Below, piece by piece: positions 1 through 8,464 of a stretch of DNA of 64,000 nt. Positions within the stretch are counted from its first letter, which is position 1, and each line of letters starts with the position of its first letter. The notes under the pieces are model-generated. The model searched no databases, was not told where the DNA came from, and saw only the letters and a list, made by a program, of their open reading frames with translations. A program made the translations under genes and the position numbers. The stretch is from PFJX01 sp040751755. GTDB taxonomy: Bacteria > Pseudomonadota > Gammaproteobacteria > Burkholderiales > Thiobacillaceae. Where the stretch lies: assembly GCA_040751755.1 (NCBI GenBank), contig JBFMHC010000031.1:1-64000 (forward strand). Reading direction: 5' to 3'.

Positions 1-1
1 G

Positions 2-244
2 CCGCCGCTGGTGAACATCGGCGTGGGCGAAGACCTCAGCATCCGCGAACTGGCCGAGACGGTGCGCGAGGTCGTCGGCTACGCGGGCGCGATCGTCTTC
101 GACCCCAGCAAGCCGGACGGCACGCCCAGGAAGCTCATGGACGTGTCGCGCCTGCATGGCATGGGGTGGCGGGCTTCCACCGGTATGCAGGATGGCCTGC
201 GCATCGCCTACGCGGATTTTCTCGCCTATTTGCCCGCGGCGTGA
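2..244 (+). CDS. fcl: GDP-L-fucose synthase, C-terminal part (5' end outside window)
   Basis: Only the last 80 codons are present, open from the window edge (PPLVNIGVGEDLSIREL at the start). The NIGVGEDLSI motif followed by a GTPRKLMDVSRL segment and a closing GWRA is characteristic of the C-terminal substrate-binding part of GDP-L-fucose synthase, an NADPH-dependent epimerase/reductase of the extended SDR family. It converts GDP-4-keto-6-deoxy-mannose to GDP-L-fucose for surface polysaccharide. The Rossmann nucleotide-binding half and the SYK catalytic region lie outside the window. The gene converges with the rhomboid gene and the two overlap by 19 bp. A related nucleotide-sugar epimerase cannot be fully excluded from a fragment. 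Confidence 0.85.
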   Translation, partial: PPLVNIGVGEDLSIRELAETVREVVGYAGAIVFDPSKPDGTPRKLMDVSRLHGMGWRASTGMQDGLRIAYADFLAYLPAA

Positions 245-1458
245 GCGGAAGCGGGGCGGCCGGGGACAACTTGTGTCTGTTCCACGGCCTGCCGGGCCAT
301 TTCCAGGGATTGATTGACCCGCTCGGGGTCCTGCGCGAGCAGGCCTTCCGCCAGCGCGCGCGAGGCGTCACGGCGTTTTTCCGCGTATTGGCGGAGTATT
401 GCCAAGGTGGGGGCTGAAGGCGCGGCGGCATCGAGGTGAATTCGCGACAGCTGTTCAAAGCTGGCCTCGTATTGGCTCGTCACCTGGGTTTCAACCTCGC
501 CGGCCAGTTGCGCGAAGGAGGTGCCGCCTCCTTGGGCGCGATCGAGTATCTCGCTCCATTGCATGCCAATCTGCGCATCCTCGCCCAGGAAATGGAGGAT
601 TTCCGCGCGCGCGCGTTGCTCTTCGCTCCAGCGGTAACGGGGCGCCGGCATGTTCGTGAGCATCAGGACGATGCAGAGGAGATAGGCGATTGCCGACAGT
701 GGCTTGACCAGGCGGCGGGGACGTTCACCGCTCGCGTCGGCGCGCGCCAGCGCCAGTCCGCACAGTCCCCCGCCGAGCAGCCCGCCGATGTGCGCCGCGT
801 TGTCGATGCCCGTGATCTGCAGACCGAGACCGATGCTGAGCGCGGAAAAGAGCGCGGCGCCCCAGAACAGGCGTTTGAAATCCTTGGCATGAACGCGGCT
901 TCGCTCCAGCCAGAGGTAGGCCATCAGGGCGCCATAGACTCCGAAGATCGCCCCCGAGGCGCCGCCTGACACCGCTTTGTCGCCCTGGGCAATGAGCGAC
1001 AGGAGGTTGCCCATGAGGCCGGCGGCGAGGTAGATCAGAAGAAAGCGGCCATGGTCGTACATGCGTTCCACCAGGCGCCCGCAATCCCACAGGGAAAGCA
1101 TGTTCATGCCCAGGTGAAAGATGCCGAAATGCAGGAACAGGGCGCTGCCCAGGCGCCACCACTCGCCATCCTTGGTGGCCGGGCCGAAGTTCGCGCCCCA
1201 GGCCAGTTGCACGCCGCTGGAAAAATGCCAAAGGCTCGCCCCGTGCCACAACATGGCGGCGAAGACCGCGACGTTCGCGGCAATGAGCGCGAATGTGACC
1301 GGGATGCGCGGCATGCGGGCAAGCAGCCACTCATACAAGGGGGGTGGTGCGGGTGGCGAGAGGCTCACTGGGGTCGCGACATGCTTGTTGGTTGGCCGCC
1401 TGGAGGATGCCCGATTTTCCCGCAATCCTTCGGTTTTGCTAAGCAACGGCCGGTTCAT
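226..1458 (-). CDS. Rhomboid-family intramembrane serine protease
   Basis: 410 aa, an inner-membrane protein. After a charged, proline-rich N-terminus come about six hydrophobic segments (roughly residues 50-265). The rhomboid catalytic dyad is visible: serine in GGASGAIFG (about residue 167) and histidine in DNAAHIGG (about residue 223). The family HxxxN-like motif occurs in HFGIFHLGMNMLSL. The last 130 residues are a charged, soluble extension that is longer than in minimal rhomboids and has no recognised domain. Substrates cannot be predicted. The ATG at 1458 has no clear ribosome binding site; starts closer to the first membrane segment are possible. The stop codon lies inside the converging fucose synthase gene. 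Confidence 0.88.
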   Translation of the reverse strand: MNRPLLSKTEGLRENRASSRRPTNKHVATPVSLSPPAPPPLYEWLLARMPRIPVTFALIAANVAVFAAMLWHGASLWHFSSGVQLAWGANFGPATKDGEWWRLGSALFLHFGIFHLGMNMLSLWDCGRLVERMYDHGRFLLIYLAAGLMGNLLSLIAQGDKAVSGGASGAIFGVYGALMAYLWLERSRVHAKDFKRLFWGAALFSALSIGLGLQITGIDNAAHIGGLLGGGLCGLALARADASGERPRRLVKPLSAIAYLLCIVLMLTNMPAPRYRWSEEQRARAEILHFLGEDAQIGMQWSEILDRAQGGGTSFAQLAGEVETQVTSQYEASFEQLSRIHLDAAAPSAPTLAILRQYAEKRRDASRALAEGLLAQDPERVNQSLEMARQAVEQTQVVPGRPASAHAAGK

Positions 1459-1603
1459 GCAGGCGGTGCGCGACGCAGGCGTGAGCGGGCAGGCATGCCC
1501 GGTCCCGACATACCGTAGACTGCCCGTAAAGCTTCATTCCATTGGGGTTGCGAGACAACGGGGCGATACGGATCCTTGAGGAAAGCTCAGACGGGGGGGA
1601 CGG

Positions 1604-2464
1604 TCAACGCCCTTTTTCGTCTTTCAGCGCGGACAGCGCGATGCCATTCACCGCCACCGGCGTCTTCGCCAACAGGGCGTCAAGGTAGGCGGCCTCGATC
1701 TCCTTCGCCTTGCGCAGGCGCAGGTTCTGCACCAGCGCGGGTCTGGCCTTTTCCAGCGGCAGCAGCTCCGCGGGCCTGGTGTCGAGGAGCTTGAGGATGT
1801 GGTAGCCGCTGCCGTCCGCCACGGGCCTGCCCACTTCCCCCTTCTTCAAGTCGGCCAGGGTCTGACGGATCGCCGGCACGAGGTCCTTGTCCGCCAGCCA
1901 GCCCATGTCGCCACCCTGCGCCGCGCTGGGCTTGTGCTGGGAGCTGGAGCGGGCGAGTGCGGCGAAATCCGCGTTCTTGCGCGTGGCCTGACGATACAGC
2001 TCCTCGGCCTGCCTGGCCGTCTTCGCGTCCGTGCCGGCCAGGTAGATCTGGCTCACGCGGAACTGCGGCGGCGTGGTGAAGGCCGCCTTGTTGGCCTCGT
2101 AGGCCTGTTTCACCAGGTCCTCCGGCGGGTAGTCGGCGGCGGGGCGGGCGATGTCGTTCATGTAGGCGGTCACCAGGACCTGGGTCGCTGCCTGCTCCAT
2201 CAGCGCGGCGACTTCGGCCTTCCTGTCGACCCCCTGGCGCCGCGCCTCCGCCGCCACCGTCTTGCGGATGATCTCGGTGCGGATCAGGCGCTCCAGGGCC
2301 TGCAGGTCGGCGGCGGCCTCGCCGCGCAGCTGCCCGGCAAGCTGGCGTGCCTCGGCGAGGCTCAGGGTGGTGTCGCCCATGCGCGCGACGATATCGGCGT
2401 CGGCGGCGTGACAGACGGGGGTGAGGGCAAGGGCGAACAGGCAGGACAGAAGGGTGCGGCGCAT
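1604..2464 (-). CDS. Periplasmic parvulin-type peptidyl-prolyl isomerase
   Basis: 286 aa. A signal peptide (MRRTLLSCLFALALTPVCHA) precedes a helical SurA/PpiD-like chaperone region (about residues 22-120) and a parvulin domain (about 130-230) with the family pattern FRVSQIYLAG ... QGGDMGWLADKDLVPA ... GYHILKLLD. It would catalyse cis-trans isomerisation of prolyl bonds in exported proteins in the periplasm. I chose the ATG at 2464 because it starts the signal peptide and follows a GGAGA ribosome binding site; the frame is open further upstream, but that part has no export signal. It lies 56 bp downstream of the lapD-like gene on the same strand. Confidence 0.88.
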   Translation of the reverse strand: MRRTLLSCLFALALTPVCHAADADIVARMGDTTLSLAEARQLAGQLRGEAAADLQALERLIRTEIIRKTVAAEARRQGVDRKAEVAALMEQAATQVLVTAYMNDIARPAADYPPEDLVKQAYEANKAAFTTPPQFRVSQIYLAGTDAKTARQAEELYRQATRKNADFAALARSSSQHKPSAAQGGDMGWLADKDLVPAIRQTLADLKKGEVGRPVADGSGYHILKLLDTRPAELLPLEKARPALVQNLRLRKAKEIEAAYLDALLAKTPVAVNGIALSALKDEKGR

Positions 2465-2520
2465 GCGGGTCTCCGGCAAAGAGGGGCCTGGCATGCTAGC
2501 GGGCCGGCATGACCGCCGCG

Positions 2521-4419
2521 TTACGCAGCCTCCGGCAGGCCGAAGGCCCAGCCCTGCACCCCGTCCACGCCGAGCTCGCACAGCGCGTGGACGTCGCTCT
2601 CGCGTTCCACGCCGCAGGCCGCGACCTGGACACCCAGTTCATGCGCGTATTCGCACAGGGCGCGCAGCAGCATGCGCGAGCCGGGATGTGCGACGGCATG
2701 GCGGCACAACGCCCCATCCACCTTGACCCAGGCCGGGCGCAGCGTGGCAAGTTGTTCGAGGGCCCAGGCGTGCGGGGCGAAGCGGTCGATGACGATGCGG
2801 AAGCCGGCGTCGCGCAGGCCGGCGAGCCCGGCCACGGCCTCGGCGGCGTCGCGTCCCAGGGTGCATTCCAGCTGCAGGCGTCCGCCGTGGTGACCGCGTT
2901 CGCGCAGCCAGGCCAGGAGGCCGGCGTCGCGCAGGCTGTCCGGCGAGACGTTGACCGAGACCGCCGTGGGCGGCGAGGCGGCGAGCGCCTGCATGGCCTG
3001 GGTCAGGACGAGCCGGTCGAGTGTCGCCGCCAGGCCGTCCTCCTCGGCGAGGCTGACGAAGGCGCCCGCCGATACCGCCTGTCCGCCGGTGTCGGGCAGG
3101 CGCGCCAGGGCCTCCCGGTGTTCGACGATGCGGTCTGCGCAGCGCAGCAGCGGTTGCCAGGCCAGCTCGATCCGCGCGGTGTCGAGCGCCTCGCGCAGGC
3201 GCGCGCGCATGGCCTGGCGCGGTGGCGCCTCGCCGCTCGCCAGGCGGGCGTTCGCGGACGGGCCGAGCGTGGCGTCGCGCAGCGCGGCGTCCGCGCGCGC
3301 CAGCAACTCGGCGGGCGCGCCGCCGTCGAATGCCGCGCACCCGGCATGCACCGTCGTTTCCCCCGCCAGCCCGTCCCGGGCGAGGAGGGCGTCGATCTGC
3401 CAGGCGAGGTCCTCCGCCCCTTCGAGCAGGGCGTCGGCGGTCCGTCCCTCCAGCAGCAGCGCGAACTGGGTGCCGCCGAGGCGGGCGGCGAGGGCGTGCC
3501 GGCGCTCGCCGGCCTCGCCGACCAGGCGCGCCACCTCGCCGAGCAGGTGGTCGCCCGCGTCGCGGCCGCGCACGGCATTGACCTGCGCCAGGCCCGAGAC
3601 CTGCAGCAGGATCAGGCCGCCCGGCGTGGTCCGGGTCGCCTCGTCCAGGGCGGACTGGAAGTAGTCGCGGTTGGCGAGGCCGGTCATCGCATCCTGCTGC
3701 AATTCCGCGCGCAGGCGGTCGATGGCCTCGGCCTTTTCCGCCAGCATGCGCGCCACCGCCTCCGACATGTGGTTCAGGGCCGCGCCGATATGCTGCAGCT
3801 CGCGGACCCGCGCGGTTTCGGGCAGGCGCGCGAAGCGGCCCTGCGCCACCTCCAGGGCGAGCCGTTCCATGTCCGCCAACGGCCTGAGGGCGCGCCCCAG
3901 CATCCCGGCCAGCAGCAGGCCGCCGACCGCGCAGAAGCCGAGGGTCCACGCCAGGGTCGAGCGTGCATCGCGCCAGAGCTGCTGGTAGGCGTAGCCGGGA
4001 TGGCTGGCGACACGCAGGACCGCGGCCCGGCGCCAGCCCTGCATGACCTCGGCGCGGGCCTCGGGCGCGGCGATCGGCAGCAGGCGCGTGAACCAGGCAG
4101 GCACCCCCTCGACGGCAGGCGTGGCCTCGCGCGCCAGCATCGGTGTGCCGTCCGGCCGTTCGACGCGGATACTGCGGTAATAGCCGCTGTCGTGCAGGGC
4201 GTCGACGGCACTGGCGATCGCGGCATCGTCATGGTTGGCGAACTCGGGTGCGAGGCGCAGCGCGAGGGCCGAGGCGGCGTCCTGGGCGTGGCTGTGCAGT
4301 TGCTGGCGAAGGAAGTCGCGTGTGTGGTCGAGCGAGGCGGCGAACAGGGCGGCGCCCATGAGCACGAACAGGGGCAGCAGCAGGAGCAGCAACAGGGAGC
4401 GCAGGCTGGTGTCTTTCAT
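2521..4419 (-). CDS. lapD: LapD-like c-di-GMP receptor with degenerate GGDEF and EAL domains
   Basis: 632 aa, inner membrane. A first membrane segment (about residues 7-27), a periplasmic LapD/MoxY-like domain, a second membrane segment (about 175-195) and a HAMP-like linker lead into GGDEF and EAL domains. Both look catalytically inactive: the GGDEF position reads GGTQF, and in the EAL domain the DDFG metal-binding motif reads DRFA. In the known Lap system LapD binds c-di-GMP through its EAL domain and sequesters the periplasmic protease LapG, so that the large adhesin LapA stays on the surface. A lapG-like gene lies immediately upstream, 11 bp away, which supports this role. The start at 4419 puts the first membrane helix near the N-terminus. 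No LapA-type adhesin gene is in the window. Confidence 0.85.
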   Translation of the reverse strand: MKDTSLRSLLLLLLLPLFVLMGAALFAASLDHTRDFLRQQLHSHAQDAASALALRLAPEFANHDDAAIASAVDALHDSGYYRSIRVERPDGTPMLAREATPAVEGVPAWFTRLLPIAAPEARAEVMQGWRRAAVLRVASHPGYAYQQLWRDARSTLAWTLGFCAVGGLLLAGMLGRALRPLADMERLALEVAQGRFARLPETARVRELQHIGAALNHMSEAVARMLAEKAEAIDRLRAELQQDAMTGLANRDYFQSALDEATRTTPGGLILLQVSGLAQVNAVRGRDAGDHLLGEVARLVGEAGERRHALAARLGGTQFALLLEGRTADALLEGAEDLAWQIDALLARDGLAGETTVHAGCAAFDGGAPAELLARADAALRDATLGPSANARLASGEAPPRQAMRARLREALDTARIELAWQPLLRCADRIVEHREALARLPDTGGQAVSAGAFVSLAEEDGLAATLDRLVLTQAMQALAASPPTAVSVNVSPDSLRDAGLLAWLRERGHHGGRLQLECTLGRDAAEAVAGLAGLRDAGFRIVIDRFAPHAWALEQLATLRPAWVKVDGALCRHAVAHPGSRMLLRALCEYAHELGVQVAACGVERESDVHALCELGVDGVQGWAFGLPEAA

Positions 4420-4430
4420 GGGGGATCTCG

Positions 4431-5105
4431 CTAGGGTTCCGAAAGTTCGCCGCGCATGCGCGCGAGCAGGTCGTTCCAATGATGGATGCTGGCCGTTGCA
4501 GCGAGTTTTCCGCTCTGTCCGCGCTGCCGGGCGGACCACAGACCCTCCGCGTTGAAACCCATGGTGGGCGAGAGGTCGTCTCGCTGCGAGGCGGGCAGGA
4601 TCTCCGCGCGCAGGTTGTCGAGGATCTGCGGGTCGGCCTCGGGGCTGGGGTAATAGGCCAGGACCATGTGCGGCTCCATGCGGCGCTCGCGCGCCAGCCA
4701 GGCGCGCGCGTAGGTCACGCGCAGCTTGTCCGGCGCCACGCCGAGCGCCTTGAGGGTGAAGTATTTGGCCAGGGCGTAGTCCTCGCAGTCGCCGCCGTTG
4801 CGCGCCAGGAATTCCACCGGGGTGGCCCAGTAGTCACGTGTCCCCCAGAGGGTCTGGTCGTCGACGCCGGGCACGCGGTTGAAGAAGCGGTTCACCCGTT
4901 CCAGCCGCGTCGCCTCGTCCGCGTCCGCCAAGCCTTCCGCGAGCTTGCGCCAGGCCAGCAGACGGCCGGCCGCCTGCTCGCCGAAGCGCTCGCGCGCGAG
5001 GTTGAGGGTGCGCTGGTCCGGCAGCAGGCCGGGGTCACCCGCGGCCATGGCGAGCATGGCCAAGGCGAGGACGGGCGCGAGGCAGCGTCGGCGCAGGCTG
5101 GACAA
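4431..5105 (-). CDS. lapG: LapG-like periplasmic transglutaminase-like cysteine protease
   Basis: 224 aa with an N-terminal export signal (APVLALAMLAMAAG). The Cys-His-Asp triad typical of the bacterial transglutaminase-like cysteine protease family is visible as GGDCEDYALAKY (Cys), EPHMVLAYY (His) and ILDNL (Asp). In the known system LapG cuts the N-terminal region of the LapA adhesin when c-di-GMP is low, releasing cells from biofilm. It overlaps no neighbour but sits 11 bp before lapD, so the two are probably co-transcribed. The best start is TTG at 5105, because the nearest ATG would cut into the signal peptide. Confidence 0.87.
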   Translation of the reverse strand: MSSLRRRCLAPVLALAMLAMAAGDPGLLPDQRTLNLARERFGEQAAGRLLAWRKLAEGLADADEATRLERVNRFFNRVPGVDDQTLWGTRDYWATPVEFLARNGGDCEDYALAKYFTLKALGVAPDKLRVTYARAWLARERRMEPHMVLAYYPSPEADPQILDNLRAEILPASQRDDLSPTMGFNAEGLWSARQRGQSGKLAATASIHHWNDLLARMRGELSEP

Positions 5106-5115
5106 GGGCGGCCGC

Positions 5116-5811
5116 TCAGTGCGCCTCGCCCACGGTCAGGGAGCGGCCGTTGTCGCGCGGGCCGAGGCCGAGCAGCCAGGGCACGGCCTCCTTGGCCCAT
5201 TCCTGCGGGCTGGGGTAGGCCGAGGCCTCGCCGCCGAAGCAGCTGCGCAGCATGTCGGTGTCGATGATGCCCGGCGAGAGCGGGACCGCCGCCATGCCAT
5301 CCGGCAGTTCCTGCGCGAGGGCCTTGGTGAGCCCTTCCATGGCCCACTTGCTGGCGCAGTAGGGCGCCACGAAGGGGTCGGTCTCGCGCCCCCAGCCGGA
5401 GCTGAAATTGACGATGACGCCCTGCCGGCGAGCCACCATGGCGGGGACGAAGTGGCGGATGACGCTGGCAACGCCCTTGATGTTGATGTCGACGAGGGTG
5501 TCGAACTCCGTGGCGGATACGTCCCACAGGCGCGCGTTGCGGTTGATGACGGCGGCGTTGTTGAGCAGCAGGTCGGGTGGGCCGGCGAGCCTGAGGGCAT
5601 CCTTCGCCCAGGCCGCGACCTGGGCGTCATCGGTCACGTCCACCACGGCGAAGTGGTTGGGCGCCGGGTGGCGTGCGCGCAGCGCCTCGATCGCCGCCAC
5701 GTCGCGGCCGCAACCGAGCACCGTGTGGCCATGGCGGATGAAGGCCTCGGTCATGGCACGGCCGAGGCCGCGCGTGACGCCGGTGATGACGATGATCTTG
5801 CTCGCAGACAT
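5116..5811 (-). CDS. Short-chain dehydrogenase/reductase
   Basis: 231 aa, the classical SDR length. The nucleotide-binding motif TGVTRGLG (about residues 10-17), the structural motif NNAAV, a conserved serine in NFSSGWG and the catalytic YCASK are all present. It should be a cytoplasmic NAD(P)-dependent oxidoreductase acting on a carbonyl or alcohol; the substrate cannot be read from the sequence. Its stop is only 10 bp from the start of lapG, so it may be co-transcribed with the lap pair, but no functional link is known to me. Confidence 0.85.
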   Translation of the reverse strand: MSASKIIVITGVTRGLGRAMTEAFIRHGHTVLGCGRDVAAIEALRARHPAPNHFAVVDVTDDAQVAAWAKDALRLAGPPDLLLNNAAVINRNARLWDVSATEFDTLVDINIKGVASVIRHFVPAMVARRQGVIVNFSSGWGRETDPFVAPYCASKWAMEGLTKALAQELPDGMAAVPLSPGIIDTDMLRSCFGGEASAYPSPQEWAKEAVPWLLGLGPRDNGRSLTVGEAH

Positions 5812-5846
5812 GGCCTTCCTTCCCTATGGGCGCCCAGGACGCCGGC

Positions 5847-6380
5847 CTAGTGCGTGTCCGGGCAGTTCCTGACGCAACGTTGCTGGTTCGTGATCCGGCC
5901 GCCGCAGGCGACGAAGCAGGTGTCGTACGGGGCCTGGCAGCCGCAGTCGCCGCCGCAGCGCTGTTCCAGGAAGCGCTTCACGACCGCCGCGCGCGCGGGC
6001 GGGCGCGGCGGTGGCGGCACATAGTAGGCAAAAGGCCAGGGGTCGTGCCAGTAGGGGGCGTAGCCCCAGCCCCAGTTCATCCACAGCTGCATGCGGTAGC
6101 GGGCGATGTCGCGCTGGTAATCCTCCAGGTCCGCGGCGTAGCGGTCCAGGGTCTTGCGGTAGTGCTCCAGCGCCTCCGGCTCGCCGCGCTTCAGGCAGTC
6201 CTGGTAGCGCAGGGCGCAATCGCCCTTGCAGGCCTCCAGCCGTTCCGCGCAGGCTTGCACGCAGGCCTGGCCGGCCTCGCCGCCTGGCGCCTCGCGCAGG
6301 GTGACGGTCTCGTAACGCGGCGTCGCGCAGCCTGCAAGACCGGCGAGGAGGAGGAGAAGGGGAAGGGACTGACGGTGCAT
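5847..6380 (-). CDS. Cysteine-rich lipoprotein, function unknown
   Basis: 177 aa. The lipoprotein signal MHRQSLPLLLLLAGLAGC ends in a clear LAGC lipobox, so the mature protein should be lipid-anchored. The mature part has two cysteine clusters: CVQACAERLEACKGDCALRY near the N-terminus and, near the C-terminus, a run beginning CGGDCGCQAPYDTCFVACGG. Between them are a helical charged segment and a Trp/Tyr/Pro-rich patch (WGWGYAPYWHDPWPF). The regular cysteine spacing suggests disulfides or metal binding, but I recognise no family. The start at 6380 is preferred over one eight codons upstream because it begins the signal peptide. Confidence 0.75.
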   Translation of the reverse strand: MHRQSLPLLLLLAGLAGCATPRYETVTLREAPGGEAGQACVQACAERLEACKGDCALRYQDCLKRGEPEALEHYRKTLDRYAADLEDYQRDIARYRMQLWMNWGWGYAPYWHDPWPFAYYVPPPPRPPARAAVVKRFLEQRCGGDCGCQAPYDTCFVACGGRITNQQRCVRNCPDTH

Positions 6381-6422
6381 GGCGCGCCTCCGGCAAAGGG
6401 GCACTCCCGTTATAGCGCGCCG

Positions 6423-8321
6423 TCACACCCAGCCCAGGGCGCGCTCTATGAAGCGGCGCGCCACGGTGGGCTTGGGCACGCGTTCGTCGAACCAGCGGCG
6501 CACGTCGTCCTCCAGGCCGATGCCGTGCATGTAGTTGTAGAGCGCCTTGTTGAGCGCGACGCCGAGGCGGTCGTGGTCGACGCCCGTGGGGTCGTCGAAG
6601 GCCACGTCGTTGCGCGCGAAGGTGGCCGGCGGCATGGGGCGCAGCGTCACGCCATAGTGCTCTGGGTGCAGGCCGACCGGCGAGTGCGCGGTGCAGGAGA
6701 AGCGGTGGAAGAAGCCGGACTGGATGCAGCCGGCGGCGAACAGCTGGCGCACGTACTCCAGGGCGTCCACCGTGTCCTGCACGGTCTGCGTGGGAAAGCC
6801 GTACATCAGGTAGGCGTGCACGAGGATGCCGGCCTCGCTGAAGGCGTGCGTGACGCGCGCCACCTGTTCCACCGACACCCCCTTCTGCATCAGCCTGAGC
6901 AGGCGGTCGGAGGCCACCTCCAGGCCGCCGGAGACGGCGATGCAGCCGCTCTCGGCGAGCTGCTGGCACAGCTCGGGGGTGAAGGACTTCTCGAAGCGGA
7001 TGTTGCCCCACCAGGAGATGGCGCGGTTGCGCCGCCGCAGCTCCTCGGCCATGGCCCTGAGGGCCTTGGGCGGCGCGGCCTCGTCGACGAAGTGGAAACC
7101 GGTCTGGCCGGTCTCGGCGATGGCCGCCTCGATGCGGTCGACCAGCACGCTGGCGCTGGCCGCCTCGTAGCGCGAGATGTAGTCGAGGCTGACGTCGCAG
7201 AAGCTGCATTTCTTCCAGTAGCAGCCGTGCGCCACCGTGAGCTTGTTCCAGCGCGCGTCCGACCACAGCCGGTGCATGGGGTTGAGCATGTCGAGGACCG
7301 GCAGGTAGCGGTCCAGCGGCAGGCCGTCCCAGGTCGGCGTGCCGACCTCGTTGAAGGGGATGTCCGGCTCGCCGCTGTCGATGTAGCGCACCGCGCCGTC
7401 GACGCGCGCGAAGGTGCGCACCAGGCCCTCGCGCGGCCGTTCGCCGCGCAGGTGTTCGAGCAGGGCCAGCAGGGGCCGCTCGCCGTCGTCCAGGGTGACG
7501 TGGTCGAAGTAGTCGAACACGCGCGGCTCGACGAGTTCGCGCAGCTCGGTGTTGACGTAGCCGCCGCCCAGGACCGTGACGATGCCGGGATGCTTGGCCT
7601 TGATCGCCTGGGCGATGCGGAACGCGGCGTAGACGTTGCCGGGGAAGGGCACGGAGACCAGGACCACGTCCGGCGCGTGGCGCTCGACCGCCGCAAGGGT
7701 CAGTTCGGCGAGGGTCGTGTCGATCAGGTTGGGCGGCGCCGCCAGGGCCTCGGCCAGGGGGTCGAAGCTGGGCTGGCTCTGCGCCAGCGACTCGGCGTAG
7801 CGCACGAATTCGAAGCGCTCGTCCACCGCCTCGCGCACCACGTCCGCGAGGTCGTCGAGATAGAGGGTCGCCAGGTGGCGCGCGCGGTCCTGCACGCCCA
7901 GCGCGCCGAAGGCCCAGGCCAGCGGGTCGCCGCCCTCCGGGTCTTCGGGGTCGACGTAGACGTCGAGCGAGGCGAAGCGCGGCCCCTCGGGCAGGAAGTC
8001 GCGCCGGCCGATGCGGTGCCCCATGCTCGGGTCGCGTCCCTGCAGGAAGGCCACGGCGGGCCCGACGGCGGCGAGATGGCGCTCGAACTCGCGCATGAAG
8101 GCCTTCACGCGCGGCGTGCGGCGCGGCTTCGGCAGCGATTCGCAGACGGCGTGCACGGCGCGCAGGCCGTCCGGCGAGAACAGCCGCAGCACCAGGGCCA
8201 GGGCCAGGTCCTCCTGCGCCGCCTTGAAGCCGCGCGCGCGAAGGAAGCCGGTGAGATAGGCCGTGGACGGGTAGGGCGTGTTGATTTGCGTCATCGGCGG
8301 GATGACGGAGAGGATCTGCAT
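6423..8321 (-). CDS. B12-binding-domain-type radical SAM protein
   Basis: 632 aa. The N-terminal half resembles the cobalamin-binding (Rossmann-like) module found in radical SAM enzymes of the BchE/MiaB-like superfamily, with VVLVSVPFPGN and TVLGGGYVNTELRE segments. The radical SAM cluster motif CYWKKCSFC (CxxxCxxC, about residues 365-373) follows, and further down come GNIRFEKSF and ISGG-like TIM-barrel motifs (IAVSGGLEVASDRLL). It should bind a 4Fe-4S cluster and S-adenosylmethionine; the substrate is unknown. The classical B12-binding DxHxxG motif is not evident, so cobalamin use is uncertain. It is separated by 143 bp from the end of the injection-system operon and is probably transcribed separately. 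Confidence 0.82.
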   Translation of the reverse strand: MQILSVIPPMTQINTPYPSTAYLTGFLRARGFKAAQEDLALALVLRLFSPDGLRAVHAVCESLPKPRRTPRVKAFMREFERHLAAVGPAVAFLQGRDPSMGHRIGRRDFLPEGPRFASLDVYVDPEDPEGGDPLAWAFGALGVQDRARHLATLYLDDLADVVREAVDERFEFVRYAESLAQSQPSFDPLAEALAAPPNLIDTTLAELTLAAVERHAPDVVLVSVPFPGNVYAAFRIAQAIKAKHPGIVTVLGGGYVNTELRELVEPRVFDYFDHVTLDDGERPLLALLEHLRGERPREGLVRTFARVDGAVRYIDSGEPDIPFNEVGTPTWDGLPLDRYLPVLDMLNPMHRLWSDARWNKLTVAHGCYWKKCSFCDVSLDYISRYEAASASVLVDRIEAAIAETGQTGFHFVDEAAPPKALRAMAEELRRRNRAISWWGNIRFEKSFTPELCQQLAESGCIAVSGGLEVASDRLLRLMQKGVSVEQVARVTHAFSEAGILVHAYLMYGFPTQTVQDTVDALEYVRQLFAAGCIQSGFFHRFSCTAHSPVGLHPEHYGVTLRPMPPATFARNDVAFDDPTGVDHDRLGVALNKALYNYMHGIGLEDDVRRWFDERVPKPTVARRFIERALGWV

Positions 8322-8444
8322 GGCTGGGGGCGGTGCGCGCGATGGTTGGCCGAAGGCCAGACAGTTTGCATCGCGCGGAAGGATTTTGCAGGGGCTTCGT
8401 CGTGGCGCGAGGCTCAGGACGGGTGGTGGGCTTGATCCGGACGC

Positions 8445-8464
8445 GCCGGCCGGGATGGGCCGGC
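8445..8464 (-). terminator. GC-rich hairpin at the 3' end of the injection-system operon
   Basis: A perfect 7-bp inverted repeat (GCCGGCC / GGCCGGC, 6-nt loop) begins directly after the stop codon of the DUF4157 gene. It could form an RNA hairpin at the end of the 30-kb operon. No T-run follows, so it may stabilise the transcript end or act as a weak terminator rather than a standard intrinsic one. Confidence 0.4.
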
